Assembly (NCBI GenBank): GCA_025612375.1
Contig: JAAXKN010000017.1
Location: 1 to 64,000 of the forward strand
Direction of reading: 5' to 3'
Length of the DNA: 64,000 nt
Source of the DNA: Ignavibacteria bacterium
Lineage (GTDB): Bacteria > Bacteroidota > Ignavibacteria > Ignavibacteriales > SURF-24
Both the position numbers and the translations under genes were made by a program. The stretch's first letter is position 1; every line of letters starts with the position of its first letter. The notes under the pieces are model-generated. The model saw nothing but the letters and a program-made list of their open reading frames with translations. It was not told the DNA's origin and searched no databases. Shown here in pieces: positions 1 through 8,784 of the stretch.

Positions 1-1
1 C

Positions 2-14
2 GCCCCTCCGGGGC
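2..14 (-). terminator. GC hairpin after the hydroxylase stop codon
   Basis: A GCCCC arm (2-6) and a GGGGC arm (10-14) flank a 3-nt loop directly beyond the stop codon of the leftward gene at 15-659. The window ends before any T-tract could be seen, so this may be a terminator or one of the GC-rich hairpins found elsewhere in the window (2620, 21837, 52905). Confidence 0.35.
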
Positions 15-659
15 TTAATATCTGAGCTTATGAGCCTTCTTCTCTGCCTCAAAATTGGTTCTGTAGACAATATCCCACAAAGGCTGGCTTACACCGAAGC
101 CTCTTGTCGCATCCTTATAATGATGCCTCATGTGGTGCTTTTTTATAAAGAGGAATAATCCGCTTTTTATGTTAAAGTGATGAATGGCGTAGTGCGTCAT
201 ATCATAAAAAAGGTATCCCGTAAGGAACCCAGAGAAGAAGGGATACACAAACTTTGCTCCCAGAATGTAATAGAATAATGCGTAGAAAGTAAATGCAAGA
301 GGAACGCTCACAGACGGCGGCATAACAAGCCTTCTCGAGTCCTTCGGGTAAGCATGATGCACACCGTGAAAAATAAAATGCATCCTCTGCCCGATTGAGT
401 TGTTCGGGACATAGTGGAAGATGAACCTGTGAAGTGTGTATTCTGTAAACGTCCAGATGAAGGTCCCAAGTACAAAGAGCAGTATTATGCTTTCATATTT
501 TATGTCCGGATTTATATAAGAATAATAGAGCAGGTATAGAACTAAGGGCAGATACATTATAACGGGAACAGAGGGATGGACTCTGCTCAAGGCTTCCATA
601 AAATTGCTTTCAAACATTCTTGCTGTTTTATCTTCATTTGAAATATATTTCTTTTCCAT
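15..659 (-). CDS. Sterol desaturase / fatty acid hydroxylase family membrane protein
   Basis: A 214-residue membrane protein of the di-iron fatty acid hydroxylase superfamily, whose members hydroxylate or desaturate lipid chains at the membrane. The histidine clusters that bind the two irons are visible: HRFIFH near residue 77, HGVHH near 98, and late clusters HYAIHH and KKHHMRHH. At least four hydrophobic segments flank them. The N-terminal cytochrome b5 domain of eukaryotic fatty acid 2-hydroxylase is absent, as usual in bacterial homologues. The ATG has a GGAG about 9 nt upstream. The substrate cannot be read from sequence; 2-hydroxylation of sphingolipid or lipid A acyl chains is a reasonable guess. 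It lies divergent to the MFS gene. Confidence 0.85.
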   Translation of the reverse strand: MEKKYISNEDKTARMFESNFMEALSRVHPSVPVIMYLPLVLYLLYYSYINPDIKYESIILLFVLGTFIWTFTEYTLHRFIFHYVPNNSIGQRMHFIFHGVHHAYPKDSRRLVMPPSVSVPLAFTFYALFYYILGAKFVYPFFSGFLTGYLFYDMTHYAIHHFNIKSGLFLFIKKHHMRHHYKDATRGFGVSQPLWDIVYRTNFEAEKKAHKLRY

Positions 660-841
660 ATGAGTTTTCTCCGGAAATTTATTTCGCTGAGTTCAATTGT
701 ATATTAAAGAATAAAAAAGAAGAAAGAAAATTTTAAGGCAGTAAGAAATCCTTTGACTTCGGGACATATCTTTTCTTATTGAGCGGAAAATTAACTATTT
801 TTACTCCCGGACTTTTTACAGAACCCAAAAATGGACCTCAA

Positions 842-2041
842 ATGAAAGAGCCGTCACCTGAAAAATCCCGTTCCGGCAAGGGCGTTGTAATCCTTGCCTT
901 TATTGCTTTCATATCCTTGGGACTTCCCGATGGCCTTTTGGGCGTTGCCTGGCCCTCGATGAGGGAAAGCTTCTCCAGGTCACTGGATTCACTTGGAATG
1001 CTGCTTGTAGCTTCCATGGCGGGATATCTCCTTTCAAGTTTCTACAGCGGGCTGGTGACCTCACGCCTGGGTGTCGGGTGGCTCCTGTCATTAAGCTGCC
1101 TTGCAACGGGTGCCTCTCTTCTGGGCTACACGCTTGCGCCGCACTGGTGGATGATGATTCCTCTTGCAGTTGTGGCGGGCTTGGGGGCCGGGGCAATTGA
1201 TGGCGGGATCAATACCTATGTCGCAAGCAATTTCGGCGAACACCTGATGCAGTGGGTACACGCAAGCTACGGTATAGGCATAACCATGGGACCGGTAATT
1301 ATGACCACGGGACTGAGCTATTTTTCCTCGTGGCGCCCGGGCTACATTGTGGTGGGAGGCCTGCAGATTGCCCTTGCAGCCTCATTTGCGCTGACCGTTT
1401 CAATGTGGCAGACAGGGAAAAGCGGCGAGGAGAAAAAACAGGTATTATCCGATTATAAAACGCCCATGATGGAAACACTCAGGCAGCCTGACGTATGGAT
1501 AAGCATACTCCTCTTTTTTATTTATGCCGGAATTGAAGCTACAATAGGAAGCTGGGCATATACACTGCTTACTGAGTCGCGCGGCATTTCTTCAGAAATT
1601 GCGGGATTTTTTGTCGGTAGCTACTGGGCTACATTTACCGTTGGGCGGATACTTGCGGGAATTTTCACAAGGCGCTTCAGGATGCATTCACTGATTAGAG
1701 GAAGCCTTGCAGGAGCCTTCGCGGGGGCTTTGCTCTTAATATGGAGCCCGTTTAAGGCAATGAGCCTAATAGGAGTAGTAATAATTGGTTTTGCAATTGC
1801 CCCGATATTTCCCGGCATGGTGTCTCTTACAACAAGGCGCGTAGGTGCGCGTTTTGCGGCAAATACGATAGGAATGCAGATCAGCGCCGCGGGCCTCGGG
1901 GTTGCAGCAATTCCGGGATTAACGGGAGTCCTGGCTCAGCGCACGTCTTTGGAAGTAATCCCGGCCTTAGTTCTTCTCTGGATTATCTCCCTGTTTATTT
2001 TATATTCCTTGTCCATACGGAGGGAGAAAACACCCGAATAA
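842..2041 (+). CDS. Major facilitator superfamily transporter (fucose-permease-like)
   Basis: A polytopic membrane protein of about 400 residues with the two six-helix halves of an MFS carrier. The region around GLPDGLLGVAWPSM and the loop TSRLGVGW resemble sugar permease/FucP-like members, but the substrate is unknown. The frame is open from a TTG at 779. I prefer the ATG at 842 because the intervening 21 residues do not look like part of an MFS N-terminus; neither start has a strong ribosome-binding site. The stop codon abuts the stop of the convergent reductase gene (2041/2042) with no room for a terminator between them. Confidence 0.85.
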   Translation: MKEPSPEKSRSGKGVVILAFIAFISLGLPDGLLGVAWPSMRESFSRSLDSLGMLLVASMAGYLLSSFYSGLVTSRLGVGWLLSLSCLATGASLLGYTLAPHWWMMIPLAVVAGLGAGAIDGGINTYVASNFGEHLMQWVHASYGIGITMGPVIMTTGLSYFSSWRPGYIVVGGLQIALAASFALTVSMWQTGKSGEEKKQVLSDYKTPMMETLRQPDVWISILLFFIYAGIEATIGSWAYTLLTESRGISSEIAGFFVGSYWATFTVGRILAGIFTRRFRMHSLIRGSLAGAFAGALLLIWSPFKAMSLIGVVIIGFAIAPIFPGMVSLTTRRVGARFAANTIGMQISAAGLGVAAIPGLTGVLAQRTSLEVIPALVLLWIISLFILYSLSIRREKTPE

Positions 2042-2581
2042 CTACTGACTAGCCCTGATTCTCTTGTAAAAGCTCTTTGTAAATCTTTTATCAAAGACTT
2101 CTGTCTTTACGTACTCAAATTTCAGCTCGCGTTCTATAGTGCCGAATAATGGAATGCCGCTTCCAAGAATAATCGGGATTGTTGATATGATAAGCTCATC
2201 TATAAGGTCTTCCTTCAGGAAGTTCTGAATTGTCATGCCGCCGTCGACATAAAAATTCCTGTAGCCCATAGAGTTAAGCTTACGTATAACTTCTTCGGGA
2301 CTTCCATTTATGATTTCAGCTTTACCGGAAAGTTTCTTTGGGATTTCTTTAAGGCTGCCGGAGAGAACAAAGAGGGGTTTAGTGTACATCCACTCGTCGA
2401 AAGAAAGGACTTTTTCAAAAGTGTTCCTTCCCATTATCACTGCGTCAATCATATTCATGAACTCCCCAAAGCCCCAGTCGCTTCCTTCCGGGTTGGGAAT
2501 TTCAATCAGCCAGTCTATATCCCCGTCCTTTTTTGCAATAAATCCGTCGAGGCTCTGTGCTATAAAAACATATGCGGACAT
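2042..2581 (-). CDS. Dihydrofolate reductase family protein (RibD C-terminal domain-like)
   Basis: A 179-residue NADPH-dependent reductase-fold protein of the DHFR/RibD-C superfamily (YyaP/YwjB type). Visible hallmarks are the N-terminal strand AQSLDGFIA, the GDIDWL segment, the VIMGRNTFEKVL nucleotide-binding motif, YVDGGMTIQNFL and the C-terminal IPLFG. The length fits stand-alone single-domain members, and there is no deaminase domain as in RibD. The physiological substrate of this group is not established. It is transcribed in the same direction as pckA, 80 nt downstream of it, across a strong GC hairpin, so co-transcription is uncertain. Confidence 0.85.
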   Translation of the reverse strand: MSAYVFIAQSLDGFIAKKDGDIDWLIEIPNPEGSDWGFGEFMNMIDAVIMGRNTFEKVLSFDEWMYTKPLFVLSGSLKEIPKKLSGKAEIINGSPEEVIRKLNSMGYRNFYVDGGMTIQNFLKEDLIDELIISTIPIILGSGIPLFGTIERELKFEYVKTEVFDKRFTKSFYKRIRASQ

Positions 2582-2619
2582 AGTGTGCTTTCAAAATAGT
2601 TACGGGAACAATCAATGCC

Positions 2620-2648
2620 GTAGAAAGGCGGCCGCCGGCCGCCCCTAC
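2620..2648. repeat. GC-rich intergenic hairpin
   Basis: GGCGGCC (2627-2633) and GGCCGCC (2637-2643) form a 7-bp stem over a GCC loop, extended by GTAG/CTAC (2620-2623/2645-2648) across a small internal loop. It sits between pckA and the DHFR-like gene. Read leftward it is followed only by TTTCT, so it is a weak terminator at best. It resembles other GC hairpins in this window's spacers. Confidence 0.55.
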
Positions 2649-2661
2649 AGCAATTATTTAA

Positions 2662-4266
2662 TTAACCGTTTGTTCTGGGACCAGCCGTGCGGACGTCTTC
2701 TGTAACGTCTTCTGCAAACTGCTTGAAATTGTCCTGGAACATCTTTGCGAGCTTCTGAGCCATAACATCGTATCTATCCTTGTCTTTCCATGTGTTCTTC
2801 GGATTTAATACTTCCGAAGGAACTTCCGGGCATGAAACAGGGACTTCAACGCCGAAGACAGGATCAGTGCAGGTCTCAACGTTATCAAGGGCTCCGCTTA
2901 AAATTGCATTAAGCATTGCGCGTGTGTAACGGATCTTCATTCTCTGTCCTTCTCCGTACGGGCCGCCGCTCCAGCCTGTGTTAAGGAGCCAGCACTTAAC
3001 ATCGTGCTTTATTATCTTCTCTCCCAAAAGCTTTGCGTAAACTGAAGGGTGGAGTACCATAAAAGGAGCTCCGAAGCATGTGCTGAAAGTAGCCTTTGGT
3101 TCGGTTACACCCTTTTCAGTTCCGGCAACCTTTGCAGTGTAGCCCGAAAGGAAGTGGTACATTGCCTGATTATAGTTCAGCTTTGAGACCGGAGGAAGCA
3201 CACCGAAAGCATCTGCTGTAAGCATGATGATATTCTTCGGGTGGCCGCCCATTCCGTCAGGCTTTATGTTGTCGATGAATGTAAGCGGATATGCAGCTCT
3301 TGTATTTTCGGTCAGTGTGTCGTCATCCAGATCAAGAAGGCGTGAATTGGCATCCATTGACACGTTTTCAAGCACTGTTCCGAATTTCTTTGTAACACCG
3401 TAGATTTCTGGTTCAGCTTCTTCTGAAAGACGGATCATCTTGGCATAGCAGCCGCCTTCAAAGTTAAATATGCCGTTTTCGCTCCAGCCATGCTCGTCGT
3501 CGCCGATGAGCCTTCTGTTTGCATCTGCTGAAAGAGTGGTCTTGCCTGTTCCTGACAATCCGAAAAGAACTGCAACGTCGCCGTCCTTGCCGATATTGGC
3601 CGAGCAGTGCATAGACATTACACCCTTCTGAGGAAGCATGTAGTTGAGCACAGTGAAGATCGATTTTTTAATTTCACCGGCGTAGCTTGTTCCGCCGATA
3701 AGTACCAGCTTTTCCTTGAAGTTAATGGTAACAAATACTTCTGAATTTGTTCCGTCAATCTTAGGATTAGCATGGAAGTTAGGCATGTCAATAACGGTAA
3801 ATTCCGGATTGTGCTCTTCGAGCTCTGCCGCGCTTTTTGCTCTAATAAAAAGGTTATGGGCAAAAAGGTTGTGCCATGCTGTTTCTGTAATTACCCTTAA
3901 ATGCATCTTGTATTCCGGATCGGCACCTGCATAACAGTCCTGAACATAAATGTCCTTGTTCTGAATGTATGCCTGCATTTTGTGGTAAAGGTGTGTGAAT
4001 TTTTCCTCGTCAAGAGCCGAGTTAACTTTTCCCCACCAGATTTTATCCTGGTTTGTAGGCTCTTTAACGATGAACTTATCGTTAGGGCTGCGGCCCGTGT
4101 GCTGGCCTGTTCTTACGACCAGGGGACCATAGTGTGAAAGTGTACCTTCGCGTCTGTAAAGAGCGCGTTCAACAAGCTGGGCTGTACTGAGGTTATAGAA
4201 AACATCATTAATGTTCCTGATCCCAAGTTTATCCAACTGACTGAGAATCTTATCTTTTGGTATCAT
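2662..4266 (-). CDS. pckA: Phosphoenolpyruvate carboxykinase (ATP)
   Basis: Converts oxaloacetate and ATP to PEP, ADP and CO2, the entry step of gluconeogenesis; some bacteria run it in the carboxylating direction. About 534 residues, the normal length of the ATP-dependent family. Seen are the substrate loop RTGQHTGRSPNDKF, the kinase P-loop GLSGTGKTTLS, the metal site around DDEHGW and the adenine region near RMKIRYTRAMLNAI. The frame is open 15 codons further upstream (to 4311), but the ATG at 4266, giving MIPKDKIL with AGGA about 12 nt upstream, fits homologues better. It is isolated behind a long upstream spacer. Together with ppdK and fbp in this window it points to an active gluconeogenic route. 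Confidence 0.97.
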   Translation of the reverse strand: MIPKDKILSQLDKLGIRNINDVFYNLSTAQLVERALYRREGTLSHYGPLVVRTGQHTGRSPNDKFIVKEPTNQDKIWWGKVNSALDEEKFTHLYHKMQAYIQNKDIYVQDCYAGADPEYKMHLRVITETAWHNLFAHNLFIRAKSAAELEEHNPEFTVIDMPNFHANPKIDGTNSEVFVTINFKEKLVLIGGTSYAGEIKKSIFTVLNYMLPQKGVMSMHCSANIGKDGDVAVLFGLSGTGKTTLSADANRRLIGDDEHGWSENGIFNFEGGCYAKMIRLSEEAEPEIYGVTKKFGTVLENVSMDANSRLLDLDDDTLTENTRAAYPLTFIDNIKPDGMGGHPKNIIMLTADAFGVLPPVSKLNYNQAMYHFLSGYTAKVAGTEKGVTEPKATFSTCFGAPFMVLHPSVYAKLLGEKIIKHDVKCWLLNTGWSGGPYGEGQRMKIRYTRAMLNAILSGALDNVETCTDPVFGVEVPVSCPEVPSEVLNPKNTWKDKDRYDVMAQKLAKMFQDNFKQFAEDVTEDVRTAGPRTNG

Positions 4267-4887
4267 GTTATAAATTAATCCTGAATATGTAACTCTCCGC
4301 GGAGAGTCCATGTATTTAATGTATTTTACTGTAATTAGAACCGCTGCACTCCAGTTAATCTAAACAAACTAAAGCAAATCATTGATAGCTTCAATAGCAA
4401 TTCATAACTTCATTTTCAGCGGTAATCTTTTGAGAAGTATACAACTAATGCTCTATAGGGGGCCTGCCGCGGTAAGTTCAAGATAACTCATTCATTCCCC
4501 CGAAATCCAGAGCCTCAAAAGCCAATGAAAAAATAACGATAGATTTTGAAAATTTCCAGAAATTGGACTGTTTTATCTTTTAAAAAATTTCTCTTGAAAT
4601 TTAATTCAAATTTAGCAGTCCCGTTTTTTTTGCACAAAAATCTTTTCCGGGCCAATTCTTTACAGGAGAACCGAAGAAAAAAATTATCCCGGAAGGTGCC
4701 TGTTTTCTATGATATGCTAAATCGGGCGAAAATTCAAGAATAGAAGTCAGGATGTCTTATTTTTTGTATAACTGGAAAAGAATTTTAACCAGGCGCAAAG
4801 CACTTGCGATTTAGTTAAAAAAATTCAAATTTAAAATAATCCCTTTATCCATATCTTTATCTGTCCATAAAACTAACAGGATGAATT
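4267..4887. other. 621-bp divergent spacer between pckA and the rhomboid gene
   Basis: AT-rich, with promoters expected for both flanking genes. A 65-codon open frame at 4546-4743 on the plus strand has lysine/asparagine-rich, low-complexity content and no convincing ribosome-binding site, so I do not call it. I see no tRNA, clear terminator or long repeat. A short GC island (4459-4475, containing CCGCGG) stands out. Confidence 0.5.
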
Positions 4888-5619
4888 ATGATTTTCCCGA
4901 TTGGTGACGACAATACCGACCGTACCATGTTTCCCTTGACGAATTACCTGATCATTCTGCTTAATGTATTTGTGTTTGTATTTCTGCAGGGCCTGGGCTC
5001 AAATATAAAGTTTACTTATGCCTATTCAACCGTGCCTGCCGAGATCGTTACGGGTAAGGATATTATTACAGAGGACAGGGTGATGGTGGATCCTGAAACT
5101 GATGAGAGGGTGGAGGTGCCGGGGCTGCAGAAGACACCTATAAACGTATATCTTACAATTTTTACTTCAATGTTCATGCACGGGGGCATTGCGCACATTT
5201 TCGGCAACATGATTTTTCTTTGGGTATTTGGCGATAATATAGAAAATAAGCTCGGACACATGCGCTATCTCATATTCTATCTCGTCTGCGGCGCTCTGTC
5301 GTCACTTTCACAGGTCACTGCTACTATTATGTTCAACGGCAATCCTTACGTTCCTACACTAGGGGCCTCCGGCGCAATTTCAGGCGTGCTCGGGGGCTAT
5401 ATGCTCCTTTACCCCAGAAGACGCGTAAGAGTGGTCCTTTTCTATATACTTACCGTGGTCCCTGCCATCGTGGCTATAGGCATGTGGTTCGCATTCCAGG
5501 TTATTGCGGGTCTGGGCGGCCTGGGCTCTCAGGGCGGAGGAGTTGCTTATGCGGCGCACGTGGGCGGATTTATTGCGGGCTTTATTCTGATTAAGATATT
5601 TGCTATTGGACGGCCTTAA
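4888..5619 (+). CDS. Rhomboid family intramembrane serine protease
   Basis: A 243-residue membrane protease that cleaves substrates within or near their transmembrane segments. The catalytic serine lies in GASGAISG (about residue 160) and the catalytic histidine in AAHVGG (about 223). The HGGIAHIFGNM segment supplies the conserved His/Asn of the L1/TM2 region. Around six hydrophobic helices are present. After TM1 there is an unusually polar insertion of some 50 residues (about 45-95, ending in VPGLQKTPIN) before the amphipathic L1 region. The start ATG follows AGGATGAATT. The 3' end overlaps the convergent gene at 5616-5987 by 4 bp. Confidence 0.93.
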   Translation: MIFPIGDDNTDRTMFPLTNYLIILLNVFVFVFLQGLGSNIKFTYAYSTVPAEIVTGKDIITEDRVMVDPETDERVEVPGLQKTPINVYLTIFTSMFMHGGIAHIFGNMIFLWVFGDNIENKLGHMRYLIFYLVCGALSSLSQVTATIMFNGNPYVPTLGASGAISGVLGGYMLLYPRRRVRVVLFYILTVVPAIVAIGMWFAFQVIAGLGGLGSQGGGVAYAAHVGGFIAGFILIKIFAIGRP

Positions 5620-5987
5620 ACGGACATATTGACTAGCGAGCCTGTAAGGTCCTTTGCCGAAGGATTAAACGAACTGAAAAGCTTTTCCTGCCTTGTTTCA
5701 GCCTGCGCTGGCTGAAGCTTCCTCAGGTGCTCCTGCGGAACCGTAATTATGTATCCGGTTGCAGAAAGGTTAATCTTATCTTCCAGGGACTCATTTTCCT
5801 GAAACCCTGCCTTGCTTAACATCTCCGGAAACTGCGTGCTTATTGCGTCGTGAAAAACTTCCCTGAAGGATTGGAAACGGCTCTTGTAATTTACCTGAGA
5901 AGGGCTGCCGGGGTAAAGCCTGTCCACAACTTTCCCGCCTGCATACGATGCAGAAGCGGAAAAAGAATGGCTGATATTACCGATCAA
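5616..5987 (-). CDS. Unknown 123-residue protein downstream of waaA
   Basis: I do not recognise a family. The product is soluble-looking, with no signal peptide or membrane helix. It is serine-rich at the N-terminus (SHSFSASASYAGG), with a middle helical part (SRFQSFREVFHDAIS) and a Gln/Ala-rich segment near residue 90. There is no ATG; the frame starts at a TTG (5987) preceded by GAGGT about 6 nt upstream, and a stop in frame just above confines it. It lies 65 nt behind waaA in the same direction and its last 4 bp overlap the rhomboid stop. Amino-acid composition and the ribosome-binding site favour a real gene. Confidence 0.5.
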   Translation of the reverse strand: MIGNISHSFSASASYAGGKVVDRLYPGSPSQVNYKSRFQSFREVFHDAISTQFPEMLSKAGFQENESLEDKINLSATGYIITVPQEHLRKLQPAQAETRQEKLFSSFNPSAKDLTGSLVNMSV

Positions 5988-6052
5988 GCTCTACCTCATA
6001 AAAGTAATTTACCTGAAATATCACAATTGCCCCGGTAAAGAGCAACAAAAAA

Positions 6053-7330
6053 TTAAACTATTTTATGAATTTCCTCTAATATCCTGTCCGTGGCACCCAG
6101 GTTCTCATTTACGAACATGGATGAAATTTTCCCCATCTTCTTTCTTAAATCGTCATCCTGCAGGAGCGTCCTCAGCCAGCGGTAGGCTTCTTTTTTATTT
6201 CTCAGGACTTTTGAGGCTCCGATCTTAACGAGCTTCTGTGCCTCCTGGGAGTTTTCAATCCTTGGGCCGAAAAGAACAGGTATGCCGTATACGGCCGGTT
6301 CAAGCACGTTATGGATCCCCTGCTTAAAGCTTCCTCCCACGTATGCAAGATCTGCATAGTAGTAAAGCGTAAGAAGTATTCCTATGGAATCGACAATTAT
6401 TATTCTTTCACCCTTATACTCATTTAAGTAAGAGAACCTGATTGAAGTGCACTTATTTCTAAGCTGGTCTTCCAGCTTCTCCAGGTGCTGTACCGTGGGC
6501 TCGTGCGGCACAAGTATCATTACAACATTCGGGTCGTACTTTGCAATCTTAAGGAATGCAGGCAGAAGGACTTCCTCGTCAGCTTCCCAGGAGCTTCCGG
6601 CAACAAAAACTTTCTTTCCCTCAAAAAATCCGTCCTTAAAGAGCTTCTTTTCCTTTGCCGCAAGGCTCTTCTGGTAAACACGGTCGTACCTTGTGTCGCC
6701 GGCGGTTTCAAGCTGTCCGTTTTTTATGTCAAAGGCGCGGAAGCTTTCCATGTCGCCTTTTGAAACGGTGAATATTTTTGAAATGTTTTTGTAGAGTGAC
6801 TTATGGAAACTGATTGATACGGGAAGCTTTCGGTTGGAATTATCTCTCATTGTGGCATCGATAATAAAACAGGGGATGCTGCGTGCCTTAAGCTGCCAGA
6901 TGAAGTTAGGCCATATGTCATAGCGCATCATAATTGCAAGATCCGGATTTACTATGTCAAGAAACCTCTTTGCCAGTGCCGGGGTGTCAAAAGGCATGTA
7001 GGAAACAACGTCGGCATAAGGGTAATTCTTTGAATTCTCGTAGCCAGAAGGAGAAAAGAAAGTGGCAATAATGTTCACGTCCTTTTCAGCCTTTAGCTTC
7101 TGTATTACGGGCTTTGCCTGCTCAAACTCTCCCATGGAAGAGGAGTGGAACCAGACCATCTGTTTTTTCTTATCCAGCTGCACGAATGCAAGTATGAGGT
7201 TTTCAAAAAGCCTCTGCCTGTCTTTTATTCCCTTTTTTATCTTGGCGTTAAAAAGTCCTGCCAGCTGAAAAACCAGATACAAAAAGGGGAGTATAATAAC
7301 ATTATAAATGAGATACCAAAATTTCATCAT
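6053..7330 (-). CDS. waaA: 3-deoxy-D-manno-octulosonic acid (Kdo) transferase
   Basis: Transfers Kdo from CMP-Kdo to lipid IVA at the inner face of the cytoplasmic membrane, the first step of LPS inner core synthesis. 425 residues, full length. An N-terminal hydrophobic anchor (YNVIILPFLYLVF) is followed by a GT-B glycosyltransferase. Family marks are HSSSMGEFEQAKPVI with its catalytic Glu, IMMRYDIWPNF in the acceptor domain, and GGSFKQGIHNVLEPAVYG plus GPRIENSQEA in the donor domain. The start overlaps the stop of the preceding glycosyltransferase in an ATGA, so the two are translationally coupled. Whether it adds one or two Kdo residues cannot be told. Confidence 0.95.
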   Translation of the reverse strand: MMKFWYLIYNVIILPFLYLVFQLAGLFNAKIKKGIKDRQRLFENLILAFVQLDKKKQMVWFHSSSMGEFEQAKPVIQKLKAEKDVNIIATFFSPSGYENSKNYPYADVVSYMPFDTPALAKRFLDIVNPDLAIMMRYDIWPNFIWQLKARSIPCFIIDATMRDNSNRKLPVSISFHKSLYKNISKIFTVSKGDMESFRAFDIKNGQLETAGDTRYDRVYQKSLAAKEKKLFKDGFFEGKKVFVAGSSWEADEEVLLPAFLKIAKYDPNVVMILVPHEPTVQHLEKLEDQLRNKCTSIRFSYLNEYKGERIIIVDSIGILLTLYYYADLAYVGGSFKQGIHNVLEPAVYGIPVLFGPRIENSQEAQKLVKIGASKVLRNKKEAYRWLRTLLQDDDLRKKMGKISSMFVNENLGATDRILEEIHKIV

Positions 7331-8316
7331 GACAAATCTAAAATTCTTTTTACGTTATCGAGTACTGCTTCGGGAGTAATCTCAAGCATACACTTAAAGT
7401 GTCCTAAAGGGCATTTTTCCCGTCCAATGTGAGAACACGGTCTGCAAGATAACGAATTGTTTTCTAAAATTAAATTCTTATTCTTATATGGCGTAAAGCC
7501 GAATTCTTTTACTGTGGAGCCGAAAATAGCCAGAACCGGCGCTCCGGCAGCGCAGGCTATATGCATAAGGCCCGAATCGTTGCAAACAACCATGCGGCAC
7601 TGCTTCATAAGGGCCGCGGTCTGGAACAGGTCGTCGTCGTTACTCATGTCTAAAGATCCGGGTATGGTTTCCGAGAGCCTGCGGCAAATTTCGCGGTCGG
7701 ACCTTCCCCCGAGGAGAACAACGTTAAAACCCTCATTTTTCAGCAGTTTCCCCAAGGCGGTAAAATATTCCGGGGGCCACATTTTTGTAAAATGCCTGGA
7801 GCCCGGGCATAAGGCGACGTAATTATCCTGAGCTTTAAGATCTAAAGATACATTTTCAGGCAGAAAAAGGTCCAGCCCCTTATCATCCAGCTCAAAGCCC
7901 GGAATGGAAAATGCGTAGCGAACCGGGATCTGAGGCAGGTTTTTAAGCCTGTTAATCTTAAATTTTACCAGGAGGAACTTATCAAAAGACCTTTTTTCAA
8001 ACCTGAATGCCGGGGCCTGAAGGGCTTTTACAACCTTCCGGCTTCTCAGGTTATTCTGAAGGTCAATTACGGCGTCGTACTTTTTTTCTTTAAGAAGCTT
8101 AAAAAGCGCCTTATTATCGTCTCTTTTATAGAGGAGGACGTCATTTACATAAGGGTTAAACTTCAATATATCGGCGTACTCATTCCTTATGAGAAAGTCT
8201 ATCTTTTTTTCAGGATAGAGTCTCTTAAGGCTGCGCAGAAGAGGTGTAGTAAGAAGAATGTCTCCCAGTGAGCTAAGTCTAATAATTAAAATATTTTCAG
8301 CGTCGCCTATATTCAC
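7327..8316 (-). CDS. Glycosyltransferase family 9 (ADP-heptose:LPS heptosyltransferase-like)
   Basis: 329 residues of GT9 type. The N-terminal ILIIRLSSLGDILLTTPLLR is the classic acceptor-side motif. CPGSRHFTKMWPPEYF and CNDSGLMHIACAAGAP form the ADP-heptose site. A cysteine-bearing tail (CRPCSHIGREKCPLG) resembles WaaF-like proteins. It likely adds heptose to Kdo2-lipid A, consistent with being the first gene of the operon with waaA (4-nt overlap). The start is GTG at 8316 with AGGA 9-10 nt upstream; no ATG fits. Because no heptose biosynthesis gene is in view, WaaF versus another GT9 activity is left open. Confidence 0.88.
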   Translation of the reverse strand: MNIGDAENILIIRLSSLGDILLTTPLLRSLKRLYPEKKIDFLIRNEYADILKFNPYVNDVLLYKRDDNKALFKLLKEKKYDAVIDLQNNLRSRKVVKALQAPAFRFEKRSFDKFLLVKFKINRLKNLPQIPVRYAFSIPGFELDDKGLDLFLPENVSLDLKAQDNYVALCPGSRHFTKMWPPEYFTALGKLLKNEGFNVVLLGGRSDREICRRLSETIPGSLDMSNDDDLFQTAALMKQCRMVVCNDSGLMHIACAAGAPVLAIFGSTVKEFGFTPYKNKNLILENNSLSCRPCSHIGREKCPLGHFKCMLEITPEAVLDNVKRILDLS

Positions 8317-8456
8317 AAAAAACGTCCTAAACTAATCAAATTTGAGACCTCAAATTTACTCAAATAACAGCTATTCTTCCAATTAAAGTTTATTGTAGTT
8401 TTCCTCAGACTTGTTTATTTTTGAGAAAATAATAAAAAAGATAAGGACCGATTAAG

Positions 8457-8723
8457 ATGACTACTTTACCGCCGCCTTCAGTAAAGCCTTTCCCGGAAGA
8501 TTCACTGGAAAAGCAGGTTTATAATATAGTGGAAAAGTACAAGGAAAACATTCCTATTATGAACGACAGGAACCGCCTGGGCTATAACCTGTTCAAATAT
8601 ATGAGCGGAGAAGGGGACAGCCCTGAAATTCTGGTTAAATCCACAAAAATCAAGATCGTGGGTATGACTAAAGAAGAACTGGCAGCCAAACTTACCGCGG
8701 ACTTAAAGACCGTTAAAAAATAA
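8457..8723 (+). CDS. Small conserved-looking protein, unknown function
   Basis: 88 residues, soluble and charged, with no signal peptide or membrane segment. It opens with a proline-rich stretch (PPPSVKPFPED), then a helix containing KQVYNIVEKYKENIP and a C-terminal helix (TKEELAAKLTADLKTVKK). I do not recognise a domain. The ATG at 8457 follows an AAGGACCGATTAAG leader with usable Shine-Dalgarno spacing, and good codon structure on an otherwise leftward stretch supports a real gene. It stands alone between the LPS operon promoter and the fbp terminator region. Confidence 0.6.
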   Translation: MTTLPPPSVKPFPEDSLEKQVYNIVEKYKENIPIMNDRNRLGYNLFKYMSGEGDSPEILVKSTKIKIVGMTKEELAAKLTADLKTVKK

Positions 8724-8747
8724 GATTTAGCACTGCTCCTTTTTATT

Positions 8748-8774
8748 CCCCCTCCCCGGTAAAAGAGAGGGGGG
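8748..8774. terminator. Possible convergent terminator hairpin
   Basis: CCCCCTC (8748-8754) pairs with GAGGGGG (8767-8773). It lies between the convergent 88-residue gene and fbp. Neither side has a strong T-tract, so termination efficiency is doubtful. Confidence 0.4.
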
Positions 8775-8784
8775 TAAGGGATAT

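Noticed and set aside
4546-4743. 65-codon open frame in the pckA-rhomboid spacer
   Set aside because: No ribosome-binding site, AT-driven Lys/Asn/Phe composition and no domain-like pattern.
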